From positions 1-28,042 of IMG/VR virus record IMGVR_UViG_3300023284_000975: a stretch of 28,042 nucleotides of DNA; one strand, given 5' to 3'. The notes below the pieces were generated by a model. It made no database searches and had not been told where the DNA came from. It saw nothing but the letters and a program-made list of their open reading frames with translations. Origin of the DNA: a virus. Shown here piece after piece: positions 14,389-20,508 of the stretch (positions are counted from its first letter, which is position 1; every line of letters begins with the position of its first letter). The position numbers and the translations under genes are program-made.

Positions 14389-14556
14389 TCATGGTTCTTT
14401 AATCCACATCACTCCAAAAACTATAACCATTGCTAATCCTATAAAGGCTAAAACAAAGGTAACTACTGTCGCAGCAGTGGGTCCAGTAATTGTACTACTC
14501 GTGGAGGAGGCACTTAATGCTAATCCAACCATCATTCTAACGAAATTGTCTTGCAT
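14389..14556 (-). CDS. 55-residue single-span membrane protein
   Basis: ATG 14556 shares its A with the TGA of the Cas4-like nuclease gene (TGATG), with AAGGGAG upstream. The N-terminus is MQDNFVRMMVGLALS, followed by a Ser/Thr-rich stretch (SASSTSSTITG) and a strong membrane helix (AATVVTFVLAFIGLAMVIVF) ending in WIKEP. It may be a membrane effector or anchor. No function is known. Confidence 0.6.
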   Translation of the reverse strand: MQDNFVRMMVGLALSASSTSSTITGPTAATVVTFVLAFIGLAMVIVFGVMWIKEP

Positions 14557-15467
14557 CAGTCTATCTCCCTTTTAAGAGGATTCCAATGATGTTCTTCATA
14601 CTCCGCCTCGATCCAGGGTTTTGGGTCTTGAGACGTACAGAGGGTGAGGTACTTACAACCTCCGTAATTTCCACAGGCCGTGTCTATTTCAAAATCGTAG
14701 TAATCCTGCTTCCACATACGGATCATTTTCTCCACGTCACGTTGGAGTTGTTTGAGCCAGCGGTTAATCATCCATCTTGGTCTCTGCTCAATCACCATCG
14801 CGAAGGTTATGTCCCTCTTCAACACCGCACAGCCGCGGATGATAACGCCTTGGATTTTGTATCCATATTCCTCCGCGGCCCAGACATATCCTGTCATCTG
14901 GGAAGCCAACTTCCATTGGTTCATCCAATACTCACCGAGGGAGGTTGCGGTCTTATCGTCGAGGACGAAGTTGGCATCAACATACTCCGCCATCATATCG
15001 AAGCGGCCGGCGTAGAGAATTGGCTCTCCAGTTTCAGGATGAACGACTCCAGGGATTGGGAGGGCGAAGGTCCACTCTACCGCTGGCTTTCCATCTATCA
15101 TCGCCGGCCGAACGGGGTCGTCAGCTAGGGGCCACTGGATGAAGTAGGATAAGAGGCAGTCAAGACAGGCATCGAGGGTTTTTTGGGAACCCGAGCCTGT
15201 TGCAGGGGGGTTGAAGTCACCCCAGTCGAGGATTATAGTTTTTGCGCCTCTAGCCAGCGCGTCGGGGAAAGGGAGTTTTTCCTCTCCGTAGAATGCCTTA
15301 CGGGTGACTTCTAAACCTCGGGCAAAACAAGCCCCAAAGACGAGGTGAACGTTTTGGCCTTTGGGGCGTAGGTGCTGAATGTGAGCGTAGTTTCCTAACT
15401 GCCCACAGGCGACGAAGTCTTTTCGGATCGTTGAGTCGATAAGGGTAGGGAATGGGAAAGCCGGCAC
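14556..15467 (-). CDS. Cas4/RecB-like PD-(D/E)XK nuclease
   Basis: The 303-residue protein has the nuclease core GRFDMMAEY (D157) and FVLDDKTAT (D170/D171 and K172), matching the D...DxK motif of the family. One cysteine near the N-terminus (C21) and three near the C-terminus (C255, C261, C267, in ACGNYGGCKYLTLC) give the 1+3 pattern of a 4Fe-4S cluster as in Cas4 and AddB. It probably degrades DNA ends to make single strands for the Sak4-like ATPase. GTG 15467 has TAGGAGA 8 nt upstream. It is preceded by a 157-nt leader with competing hairpins, so its expression may be attenuated. Confidence 0.85.
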   Translation of the reverse strand: MPAFPFPTLIDSTIRKDFVACGQLGNYAHIQHLRPKGQNVHLVFGACFARGLEVTRKAFYGEEKLPFPDALARGAKTIILDWGDFNPPATGSGSQKTLDACLDCLLSYFIQWPLADDPVRPAMIDGKPAVEWTFALPIPGVVHPETGEPILYAGRFDMMAEYVDANFVLDDKTATSLGEYWMNQWKLASQMTGYVWAAEEYGYKIQGVIIRGCAVLKRDITFAMVIEQRPRWMINRWLKQLQRDVEKMIRMWKQDYYDFEIDTACGNYGGCKYLTLCTSQDPKPWIEAEYEEHHWNPLKREID

Positions 15468-15500
15468 TTTCTCTCTCCTAGGTTTGTGGGGGAAGAAATC

Positions 15501-15607
15501 GGGGAGGGTCCAATGGGAAAAAGTCCCCTCCCCAATCGAGCACGCCAGGCAAGTCGGCTAAAACCCTACCTTGGTGCTCTGGGGAGCAGCTTCGCCGGTC
15601 TACTCCC
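15501..15607 (-). promoter_or_regulatory. attenuator-like leader with mutually exclusive hairpins
   Basis: In the leftward RNA four G/C segments occur in order: GGGAG (15603-15607), CTCCCC (15581-15586), GGGGAGGG (15526-15533) and CCCTCCCC (15501-15508). Segment 1 pairs with 2, 2 pairs with 3 (6 bp, stacked on a 6-bp GAGCAC/GTGCTC hairpin at 15538-15543 and 15574-15579), and 3 pairs with 4 (8 bp, 17-nt loop). These pairings exclude one another as in attenuators and riboswitch expression platforms. Only a poor T-run (GATTTCTT) follows segment 4. It fills most of the gap before the Cas4-like nuclease. Confidence 0.5.
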
Positions 15608-15624
15608 TTAGAGTTTCTTTAATC

Positions 15625-15744
15625 TTAATCATCTTTCCCATCCTCGCTTAATCTGTGGAAACTACCGATGACCTCGTTTCCACTCTGGGCCGTGAGGCTG
15701 CCAGATTTGCCGTGGCGGGGAGGCTTTTCATCGTCCACGAGCAT
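15625..15744 (-). CDS. 39-residue possible small protein
   Basis: An open frame from ATG 15744 begins 1 nt after the stop of the gene at 15746 (TAAGATG). It encodes a polar, charged peptide (MLVDDEKPPRHGKSG to LSEDGKDD). The ribosome site is weak. Only the tight spacing supports it; it could be part of the untranslated leader. Confidence 0.3.
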   Translation of the reverse strand: MLVDDEKPPRHGKSGSLTAQSGNEVIGSFHRLSEDGKDD

Positions 15745-15745
15745 C

Positions 15746-15931
15746 TTACTTAAAGAGGTCATCCAATTTAGCCGGCAGGTTCGACTCCCTCTTCGCCTTT
15801 TCCTTCTTCGTTGTCGTCGCTCGACGGCTCTGTCTGAGTCCGCTCAGAACCATCGAGTACTCGTCCGAGGGAACGTCCTCCCCCCGTAGGACTTTCGCCC
15901 TCAGATCCTGAAGTTGCGCTACTGCGTCCAT
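15746..15931 (-). CDS. small helical phage protein overlapping the RHH gene
   Basis: ATG 15931 has AAGGA 8 nt upstream. The 61-residue product contains LQDLRAKVLRGEDVPSDEYS and VLSGLRQSRR, followed by a lysine-rich stretch and the end LDDLFK. Similar short proteins with a GEDVxDEEY motif and a basic tail occur in phages, to my recollection; function is unknown. It overlaps the 3' part of the RHH gene by 164 nt in a different frame, so both proteins are read from the same DNA. Confidence 0.6.
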   Translation of the reverse strand: MDAVAQLQDLRAKVLRGEDVPSDEYSMVLSGLRQSRRATTTKKEKAKRESNLPAKLDDLFK

Positions 15932-16118
15932 CGGTGTTTTCCTTACGTTGTTTGTCTATCCAATCCCGGAGGAGGGTTGTCATTAACCCCGATAGTGTTC
16001 CATACCTGGTCCTGGCGTGGAGGGGGTCGAGTAGGAGTAGGTGTACCTGCTGGTGCAGACTTTCTGGAAGGCTGACTGTTACCTTCTTCGGTCGGTCTGT
16101 GTGAAGAGGTTTTACCAT
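15768..16118 (-). CDS. ribbon-helix-helix-like regulator with disordered tail
   Basis: The 116-residue protein has a basic N-terminal strand (KKVTVSLPESLHQQV) followed by two helices (LLLLDPLHARTRYGTLSGL, MTTLLRDWIDKQRKE), the layout of an RHH DNA-binding protein. The NPLxxRxxYGxLS-type segment is one I know from phage proteins. After residue 62 the sequence is low-complexity, rich in Ser, Gly, Glu, Asp and Pro, and is entirely overlapped by the gene at 15746-15931. The start is preceded only by a weak GGGA. A candidate promoter lies 23-51 nt upstream of the start. It may be an autoregulated repressor of the downstream operon. Confidence 0.6.
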   Translation of the reverse strand: MVKPLHTDRPKKVTVSLPESLHQQVHLLLLDPLHARTRYGTLSGLMTTLLRDWIDKQRKENTDGRSSATSGSEGESPTGGGRSLGRVLDGSERTQTEPSSDDNEEGKGEEGVEPAG

Positions 16119-16140
16119 TAGGGTTCCCGTGAATTATGGT

Positions 16141-16169
16141 ATTGTGGGCCTTTTTCCCCCAGATGTCAA
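16141..16169 (-). promoter_or_regulatory. candidate sigma70 promoter (leftward)
   Basis: On the minus strand TTGACA (16164-16169, a perfect -35) is followed after exactly 17 nt by CACAAT (16141-16146, four of six matches to TATAAT). Transcription would begin near 16134, about 16 nt before the RHH start. It lies just past the conserved tail of the gene at 16269. Confidence 0.45.
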
Positions 16170-16172
16170 CCG

Positions 16173-16268
16173 TTATTTGCACTTTTTAGGTTTTGCTGGA
16201 AGATTTTTGTGTATGGGCTCCAGGACCTTGAGAAGCGCGATGCAGAGGGCGAGGGCAGGGGTGGCGGC
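16173..16268 (-). pseudogene. orphaned conserved C-terminal tail after an in-frame TAA
   Basis: Directly after the TAA at 16269-16271, in the same frame, the DNA encodes AATPALALCIALLKVLEP and continues for 31 residues to TAA 16173-16175. In my recollection of the phage family to which the upstream ORF belongs, a TPALALCIAALxA segment is the normal C-terminus. So the TAA looks like a nonsense mutation or a read-through site. Confidence 0.6.
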
Positions 16269-16607
16269 TTATCCCTCTATAGGAGTCCCCAAGGTTGCGT
16301 CGTATCGTCTTGACCCACCCGAATACCTCCCCCCAGAAACTGAGTGCGGGCCACTTAGGCACCACCATTCTTCCTCTAGCATCAATTCCAACGCGGCATC
16401 TATTGAGGTAGTGTACGGTAGTATCTGATGAGAATCCTCGGCTACATTGGCCCAGCATATAAAATCATCGCCTTCTGTCATCCAAGCCAATGAGTCAGCA
16501 TCATGAAAACTCTTTTCAATTACTTTATTGCAGAGACGAAAGATCTCTACATCAAACTCCCGGCTACCCTCCGTGGCATTCTCAAGCCGCTTTATGAGGT
16601 CAGTCAT
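16269..16607 (-). CDS. conserved phage protein, shortened by an in-frame stop
   Basis: ATG 16607 follows GGGAGG and overlaps the thyX stop by ATGA. The 112-residue product starts MTDLIKRLENATEGSREFD and later has PYTTSIDAALELM. These match the start (LIxRLExATEGSRELD) and middle (YTTSLDAALTL) of a small protein very common in alphaproteobacterial phages, as I recall it. It ends early at TLGTPIEG, and the family's expected C-terminal TPALALC segment continues in frame after the stop. Function is unknown. It could make a shortened protein, be decaying, or be read through. Confidence 0.65.
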   Translation of the reverse strand: MTDLIKRLENATEGSREFDVEIFRLCNKVIEKSFHDADSLAWMTEGDDFICWANVAEDSHQILPYTTSIDAALELMLEEEWWCLSGPHSVSGGRYSGGSRRYDATLGTPIEG

Positions 16608-17284
16608 GACGAAGCCTCCCAGGCCGAAACACAAACCGGAGCTACCGACTTTGCCAGTTCGTGCATAGCATCGGCATATACTCGTATCTCATATTGGGCG
16701 TGTTCATCACACCTCAATGTCATGAAGCGGAAGAGATTGAGGAGGTTGACTGTGGCGAACATGTGGGAGTAGGTGTTGAGGGGGAGGACACAACGGGCGA
16801 GTTCGCGGGGCCAGCCACTTTCCAACAAATATCTGTATGTTCCGAATGCACTTTCGCAGAACGATGTTAATTCTCTTATCTCATTTTCTCTCTTCTCGTC
16901 GAATTCTTTTCTGTCTAAGAACCTGCCCTGTTTGTTTACAGTATCTTGTTCCCCTACATACTTCACGTCTGGAACGTAGAACACCTCCGGCAACGGACGA
17001 TAACGGGCGGAGAGCTCATTATAACTCCACGTCCGGTGTCGGTGCCACTGACGGAAGACGAAGATAGGAGCGTGAACCTCGAAGGTGAAGGTAACGGCCT
17101 CAAATGGCGTGGTGTGTTTGTTCCGCCAGAGATAACGGATTAGTTTCCTATCCCCCTCTTCATCCTCCCCTGCCCTCCACGCAGCGTCGTATGACACTCG
17201 GGCCGCGCGGACGACGGAGAGGTCGCCGCCCATTGAGGAGACTAGACGGACGAAGCCGTGGTCGAGGACGTTTATCTTTTGCAT
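16604..17284 (-). CDS. thyX: flavin-dependent thymidylate synthase
   Basis: The 226-residue enzyme makes dTMP from dUMP with FAD, NADPH and methylene-tetrahydrofolate. The ThyX signature RHRxxSxNExSxRY appears as RHRTWSYNELSARYRPL (R82, H83, R84, S92). Other family features are VRAARVSYD, TTPFEAVTFTFEVHAPIFVF ahead of the signature, and the C-terminal LPLNTYSHMFATVNLLNLFRF plus RCDEHAQYEIR. ATG 17284 has AAAGGAA 8 nt upstream; the longer TTG-initiated frame to 17305 is unlikely. Together with class II reductase, kinase and nucleotidase it lets the phage control thymidylate supply. Confidence 0.95.
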   Translation of the reverse strand: MQKINVLDHGFVRLVSSMGGDLSVVRAARVSYDAAWRAGEDEEGDRKLIRYLWRNKHTTPFEAVTFTFEVHAPIFVFRQWHRHRTWSYNELSARYRPLPEVFYVPDVKYVGEQDTVNKQGRFLDRKEFDEKRENEIRELTSFCESAFGTYRYLLESGWPRELARCVLPLNTYSHMFATVNLLNLFRFMTLRCDEHAQYEIRVYADAMHELAKSVAPVCVSAWEASS

Positions 17285-17297
17285 GATTAGTCTTCCT

Positions 17298-17693
17298 TTA
17301 TTCAAGGGGCTCTTGCATCAATTCCTCAGCAATCCATAACATTGCGGCCATGACACTTCGGAACTTTATCGACTCACGTGGGAATGACCTGTGTGGGTCC
17401 CAGCGTTCGTCCAGGACAATGATGTTACCTGGCTCACCACGGATACAAAATGCTCGCTCGTTCTCACCATCACGAGCGCTCGTCGTCCCACCTGGGTGCA
17501 CAGTTAACCATGCGGATGCCGCTCCCGGCGTTTGTTTTGCGTGGACGTCCCAATGGTTCGGATTTCTGTAGTGCACAGAAAATCCGAGTGGGTGAAATGG
17601 CTGTGCTTGGTCGAAGAAATGCTTCTCAGCCTCTATTTTACACGTCCGCGTTACCGCGCCGTCGGTTTTTCCCTCTAGGGTCAATTTGGTCAT
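17298..17693 (-). CDS. hypothetical protein
   Basis: ATG 17693 follows GGAGGAAAT. The open frame extends further upstream but that part overlaps the zinc-protein gene. The 131-residue protein includes EKHFFDQAQPFHPLGFSVHY, WDVHAKQTPGAASAWLTVHPGG, FCIRGEPGNIIVLDERW, DPHRSFPRESIKF and a C-terminal helix (MAAMLWIAEELMQ). The Gly/His/Asp content could suggest a beta-rich enzyme, but I recognise no family. It ends 13 nt before the thyX start. Confidence 0.6.
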   Translation of the reverse strand: MTKLTLEGKTDGAVTRTCKIEAEKHFFDQAQPFHPLGFSVHYRNPNHWDVHAKQTPGAASAWLTVHPGGTTSARDGENERAFCIRGEPGNIIVLDERWDPHRSFPRESIKFRSVMAAMLWIAEELMQEPLE

Positions 17694-17718
17694 ATTTCCT
17701 CCATTGTAAGTGTTTTCA

Positions 17719-17907
17719 TCATTCAGAGAACATACAGAGCCGCGACTCCGGGCATCCACAATTTGGAAATTGACAGTGCATACATCCGATGTGGATTTCG
17801 CCATCATCGGTCTCAATCGTCTCGTCGTTGCCGAGCGGGTAGCTACATTCACCGCAACACGGAAGCGGTTCTAATACTCGGTATATAAAGTTTTTCGGTG
17901 CATTCAT
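17719..17907 (-). CDS. Cys-rich putative zinc-binding protein
   Basis: The 62-residue protein contains PLPCCGECSYPLGND, then HIGCMHCQFPNCGCPESRLC. Nine cysteines in CxxC-type pairs can hold two zinc ions. ATG 17907 has AGGA 5 nt upstream and lies 5 nt after the stop of the upstream gene. It resembles other short zinc-ribbon proteins in this operon. Function is unknown. Confidence 0.6.
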   Translation of the reverse strand: MNAPKNFIYRVLEPLPCCGECSYPLGNDETIETDDGEIHIGCMHCQFPNCGCPESRLCMFSE

Positions 17908-17912
17908 CGATC

Positions 17913-18266
17913 CTATCTTCCTCTATTATACGCGCTTTTCAACGCGCTATACTGTTTCTCTGTAAGAAAACCCTTCTCCTCCCACCAAGTGTGAATTGAG
18001 TCTATGAACTCGGAGAAGGTTCCGCGGGCGCCAGCCATTACAACCGTGAACATTTCATTAATTTCATCTGCATCGGTGTGTTTGTCCTTGAGGTCAACTT
18101 CGGAAAAGGCCTCCTTCGGATACCTCCCCTTTATGAAGAGTTCCCAAGTCATATTCCTCGCGGCAAGCATAGCGTTAACCTTCCTGATCGCGACGAGACA
18201 CTCGTGATCGTTAGAGGAGGTTGTCATTGCGAGGAGCTTTGTGAGGGTTTCGATTTCTCTGGTCAT
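17913..18266 (-). CDS. DUF2786-like conserved phage protein
   Basis: The 117-residue protein begins with LTKLLAMTTSSNDHECLVAI and RKVNAMLAARNMTWELFI, which resembles DUF2786 (LLALAxSxNxHEAxxAxxKAxxLL). The C-terminal part, GTFSEFIDSIHTWWEEKGFL followed by TEKQYSALKSAYNRGR, matches a version that I recall from alphaproteobacterial phages. It is all helical apart from a charged central linker. ATG 18266 follows AAGGAG by 8 nt. The role of the family is not established. Confidence 0.7.
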   Translation of the reverse strand: MTREIETLTKLLAMTTSSNDHECLVAIRKVNAMLAARNMTWELFIKGRYPKEAFSEVDLKDKHTDADEINEMFTVVMAGARGTFSEFIDSIHTWWEEKGFLTEKQYSALKSAYNRGR

Positions 18267-18281
18267 TTTGCATCTCCTTGT

Positions 18282-18587
18282 CTATACTTTATCACCAAAG
18301 GAGGCAAGTCTTACCCTCCATCCTTGCTCTCCACCCTTCCTATCCTCTACGATAATCTGGGAGTCCTTCAAAGCTCTACGGATGGTGTCTGAGAGTTTCC
18401 AATTCTCTCTCTTCCTCGCCCATCTCCGAACGCGGAGTAGGTAGGTGACTAAACCTGTAAGGGCTTGTTCCACGGCGCTATTTCTCCTCTCAAGACCTAC
18501 AGTGTAGTCGAAAAGCCTGTCATATTCAGGTTTCCAATTAGCTGTCCCGTCGGGATTTCGTTTTATATGAGGCATCATTTCATCCAT
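18282..18587 (-). CDS. small protein resembling the cysteinyl-tRNA synthetase C-terminal helical domain
   Basis: The 101-residue protein ends with RRWARKRENWKLSDTIRRAL and KDSQIIVEDRKGGEQGW. This resembles the C-terminal region of cysteinyl-tRNA synthetase (RxxARKxKDWxxADxIRxxLxxxGIxxEDTxxGxxW). The rest of the synthetase is absent, and the first 55 residues are unrelated (MPHIKRNPDGTANWKPEYD, then a helix). It could bind RNA, or the likeness may be a common helix-hairpin pattern. ATG 18587 overlaps the helicase stop; ATG 18578 is an alternative start. Confidence 0.6.
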   Translation of the reverse strand: MDEMMPHIKRNPDGTANWKPEYDRLFDYTVGLERRNSAVEQALTGLVTYLLRVRRWARKRENWKLSDTIRRALKDSQIIVEDRKGGEQGWRVRLASFGDKV

Positions 18588-19803
18588 CCACTATGCAGAT
18601 TGAGTTTTCTGCCCGTGTAATTGCTGTATAAAGCCACTGCTTCCGCATCTCAGGATCTCTCCCAAAGATATGATCATCGAGGAGGAGGATGTTGGGCCAC
18701 TGAGAGCCTTGACTTTTATGGCAGGTTATCGCGTAACCAAAGTCAAATTGGTGAAAACCCTTCATGTCGTACTGAGTGTATTCCTTGAGGGTTTCAGGGA
18801 AACGATACTCGTCGAAGTAAGCGTTGAATGCTTCTACGGGGGTTTCGGTGCCCTCCTCATCTTTGACAAGAAGGTTTGTGTACGGGGAGCTTTCCTCGGA
18901 GTCGACTACAGAGAACAGCTGCCCGTTGAATATGGCGGTTGTTCTTGTCTTGTCTGTTTCCTCGTCGTGAAGTTCGATGACTGAGTTTTTGAGGCAAATT
19001 ACCTTCTCCCCTTCCATGGGATACGTGTCGATGAAGTCATGGTGGTATCTCCACTTCTTATTCTGCATTCTTCTAGTCTCGTTCTTCCCACAGATTATTT
19101 GGTTCGCCTCTTTAGCATGTTTGAGGCGGAATTGGGATAGACGGATCTTCATGCTTTCCCCGAAGGTTTCGAAGGGGATCTTCCTTCCTTCTCTGGCAAG
19201 CATGGAGAGTTGTATGATTGGATTGTCCAGGGCCTGCCGGTGGATTTCAGTGAGTAGCGTCTGTGGTGGATCACGAGTGAAGGCACCTTCTCCGGAAATT
19301 GGGGGGAGTTGGCCGGGGTCACCGAGGACGAGGATTGGAACGTTGAAGGAGAGGATATCCCGTCTATGCGCGTCGTTCAGCATGGAACACTCATCAAGGA
19401 CGATGAGTTTTGCCCTTCTCACCCCAGACTCAGGGTTCACCTCAAACTTCGGTTGGGAGAGTTCACGCATCTCCATCATTATTCTGTCAGCCTCCTCGGG
19501 ACTGGCGGTCTTCTTTTCCTTCTTCAACTCCCGCATCTTAATTTCATCCATTGGGACGAGGCGGTAGACCATTTTGTGAAATGTTGTGGCGTTTTCCACT
19601 CCGTTCTGCCTCATGACGAGGGCAGCCTTTCCAGTGTAGGCACCATTGAGGACGAGGCCGCTAATCCCCTCAACTAAATGTCGGGCTAGGGTTGTCTTTC
19701 CTGTGCCGGCGAAGCCGAAGAGACGGTAGATGAGTTCCTTGGGATTTTTCAACCAGGCTTTTACGTCGTTGAGGGCAGCTTCTTGTTGTGGGGACCATTT
19801 CAT
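18580..19803 (-). CDS. RecD/Dda-like SF1B DNA helicase
   Basis: The 407-residue helicase starts at ATG 19803, in the ATGA overlap with the upstream gene. Motif I is GFAGTGKTT (30-38), motif Ia AYTGKAA (about 55), motif II IVLDECSM (D137-E138) and motif III LGDPGQLPP (160-168). TEIHRQ serves as motif IV, YAITCHKSQGSQW as motif V and QWLYTAITRAE as motif VI. This is the full set for a 5'-3' SF1B helicase of the T4 Dda/RecD2 type, with an SH3-like insertion (TAIFNGQLFSVV). It likely helps start replication or recombination by removing proteins and unwinding forks. Confidence 0.92.
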   Translation of the reverse strand: MKWSPQQEAALNDVKAWLKNPKELIYRLFGFAGTGKTTLARHLVEGISGLVLNGAYTGKAALVMRQNGVENATTFHKMVYRLVPMDEIKMRELKKEKKTASPEEADRIMMEMRELSQPKFEVNPESGVRRAKLIVLDECSMLNDAHRRDILSFNVPILVLGDPGQLPPISGEGAFTRDPPQTLLTEIHRQALDNPIIQLSMLAREGRKIPFETFGESMKIRLSQFRLKHAKEANQIICGKNETRRMQNKKWRYHHDFIDTYPMEGEKVICLKNSVIELHDEETDKTRTTAIFNGQLFSVVDSEESSPYTNLLVKDEEGTETPVEAFNAYFDEYRFPETLKEYTQYDMKGFHQFDFGYAITCHKSQGSQWPNILLLDDHIFGRDPEMRKQWLYTAITRAENSICIVDG

Positions 19804-20042
19804 TTTCTTGCCTCTTTGATTAGTTTTCTGCCCACGGGGGTCAGCAAATTCACGAGTCTGTGCCAAGCTCCTGTACTTGAGTACACCCTTCTTGCATCTT
19901 TAATTAGAATGTTCCTGATGTCGTGTTTTCTTTCAACAAAGGCTAACTCTATTCCTCTCCTGATAAAGCTACACAAAACCTTTGTGGGAGTTCCGTCGTA
20001 GTCAGTCATCTCTATAATTATAACGTGCTTCTTCGGTCTCAT
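19800..20042 (-). CDS. small basic hypothetical protein
   Basis: The 80-residue protein begins MRPKKHVIIIEMTDYDGTPT, has KVLCSFIRRGIELAFVERKH and ends with a basic helix (LLTPVGRKLIKEARK). ATGA overlaps at both ends tie it to the upstream hypothetical gene and the downstream helicase. The basic surface suggests nucleic acid binding. No family is recognised. Confidence 0.6.
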   Translation of the reverse strand: MRPKKHVIIIEMTDYDGTPTKVLCSFIRRGIELAFVERKHDIRNILIKDARRVYSSTGAWHRLVNLLTPVGRKLIKEARK

Positions 20043-20452
20043 TCTCCCTCTCCTTCATGTTTCTCCGCGATCAGCCGTTCGATCTCGGAGGGATCATAGG
20101 CTTCCTCGGACGGGGTTAGTAGGGTCTCTTCCCTCTTCGGTATGTCATCCATCATTGCGAGCTCAATTGGATTGATGGAGAACGTAATGGTGACAGGGTC
20201 GTTGTCTCTGGCTTTTGAAGGAGAGATTGAAATCACCACGGTGTTTGCGGTGTCGGACAGACGGCGGGTGTAGTCATCTTTGTTGTATTCCTCCGCAAGG
20301 GAGCCAAAGAAGCGGTAGAAGTGGTGCCGGCGGGAGACGGCCTCCCTATATGTCATGTCTACAGATACACCGTCGCGGCCCTCTCCAAAGGCTTCTAAGA
20401 CTTTGAAGTAGGATGCTGGGTATTCTTTAGAGGGCTTTTTCTTTGGGGGCAT
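20039..20452 (-). CDS. hypothetical protein
   Basis: The 137-residue protein has a lysine-rich start (MPPKKKPSKEYPASYFKVLE), then SVDMTYREAVSRRHHFYRFF, two strands (TVVISISPSKA, PVTITFSINP) and an acidic tail. The start ATG 20452 shares its A with the TAA of an 18-codon ORF (TAATG) and has GGGAGA about 8 nt upstream. It is coupled to the next gene by ATGA. I recognise no motif. Confidence 0.6.
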   Translation of the reverse strand: MPPKKKPSKEYPASYFKVLEAFGEGRDGVSVDMTYREAVSRRHHFYRFFGSLAEEYNKDDYTRRLSDTANTVVISISPSKARDNDPVTITFSINPIELAMMDDIPKREETLLTPSEEAYDPSEIERLIAEKHEGEGE

Positions 20453-20508
20453 TAGAGAGATCTCCCGTGAAAGGCGGTGTTTATGGGAAAGTGAACGGTG
20501 GTGTTCAT
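20452..20508 (-). CDS. 18-residue coupled micro-ORF
   Basis: ATG 20508 overlaps the stop of the DUF1937-like gene by ATGA, and its TAA overlaps the next ATG by TAATG. The product would be MNTTVHFPINTAFHGRSL. It exactly bridges what would otherwise be the only gap here, so ribosomes could pass from gene to gene. It may be a translational linker rather than a functional peptide. Confidence 0.45.
   Translation of the reverse strand: MNTTVHFPINTAFHGRSL

Noticed and set aside
17694-17852. N-terminal extension of the gene at 17298
   Set aside because: It overlaps the zinc-protein gene at 17719-17907 in another frame, and a GGAGG site precedes ATG 17693.
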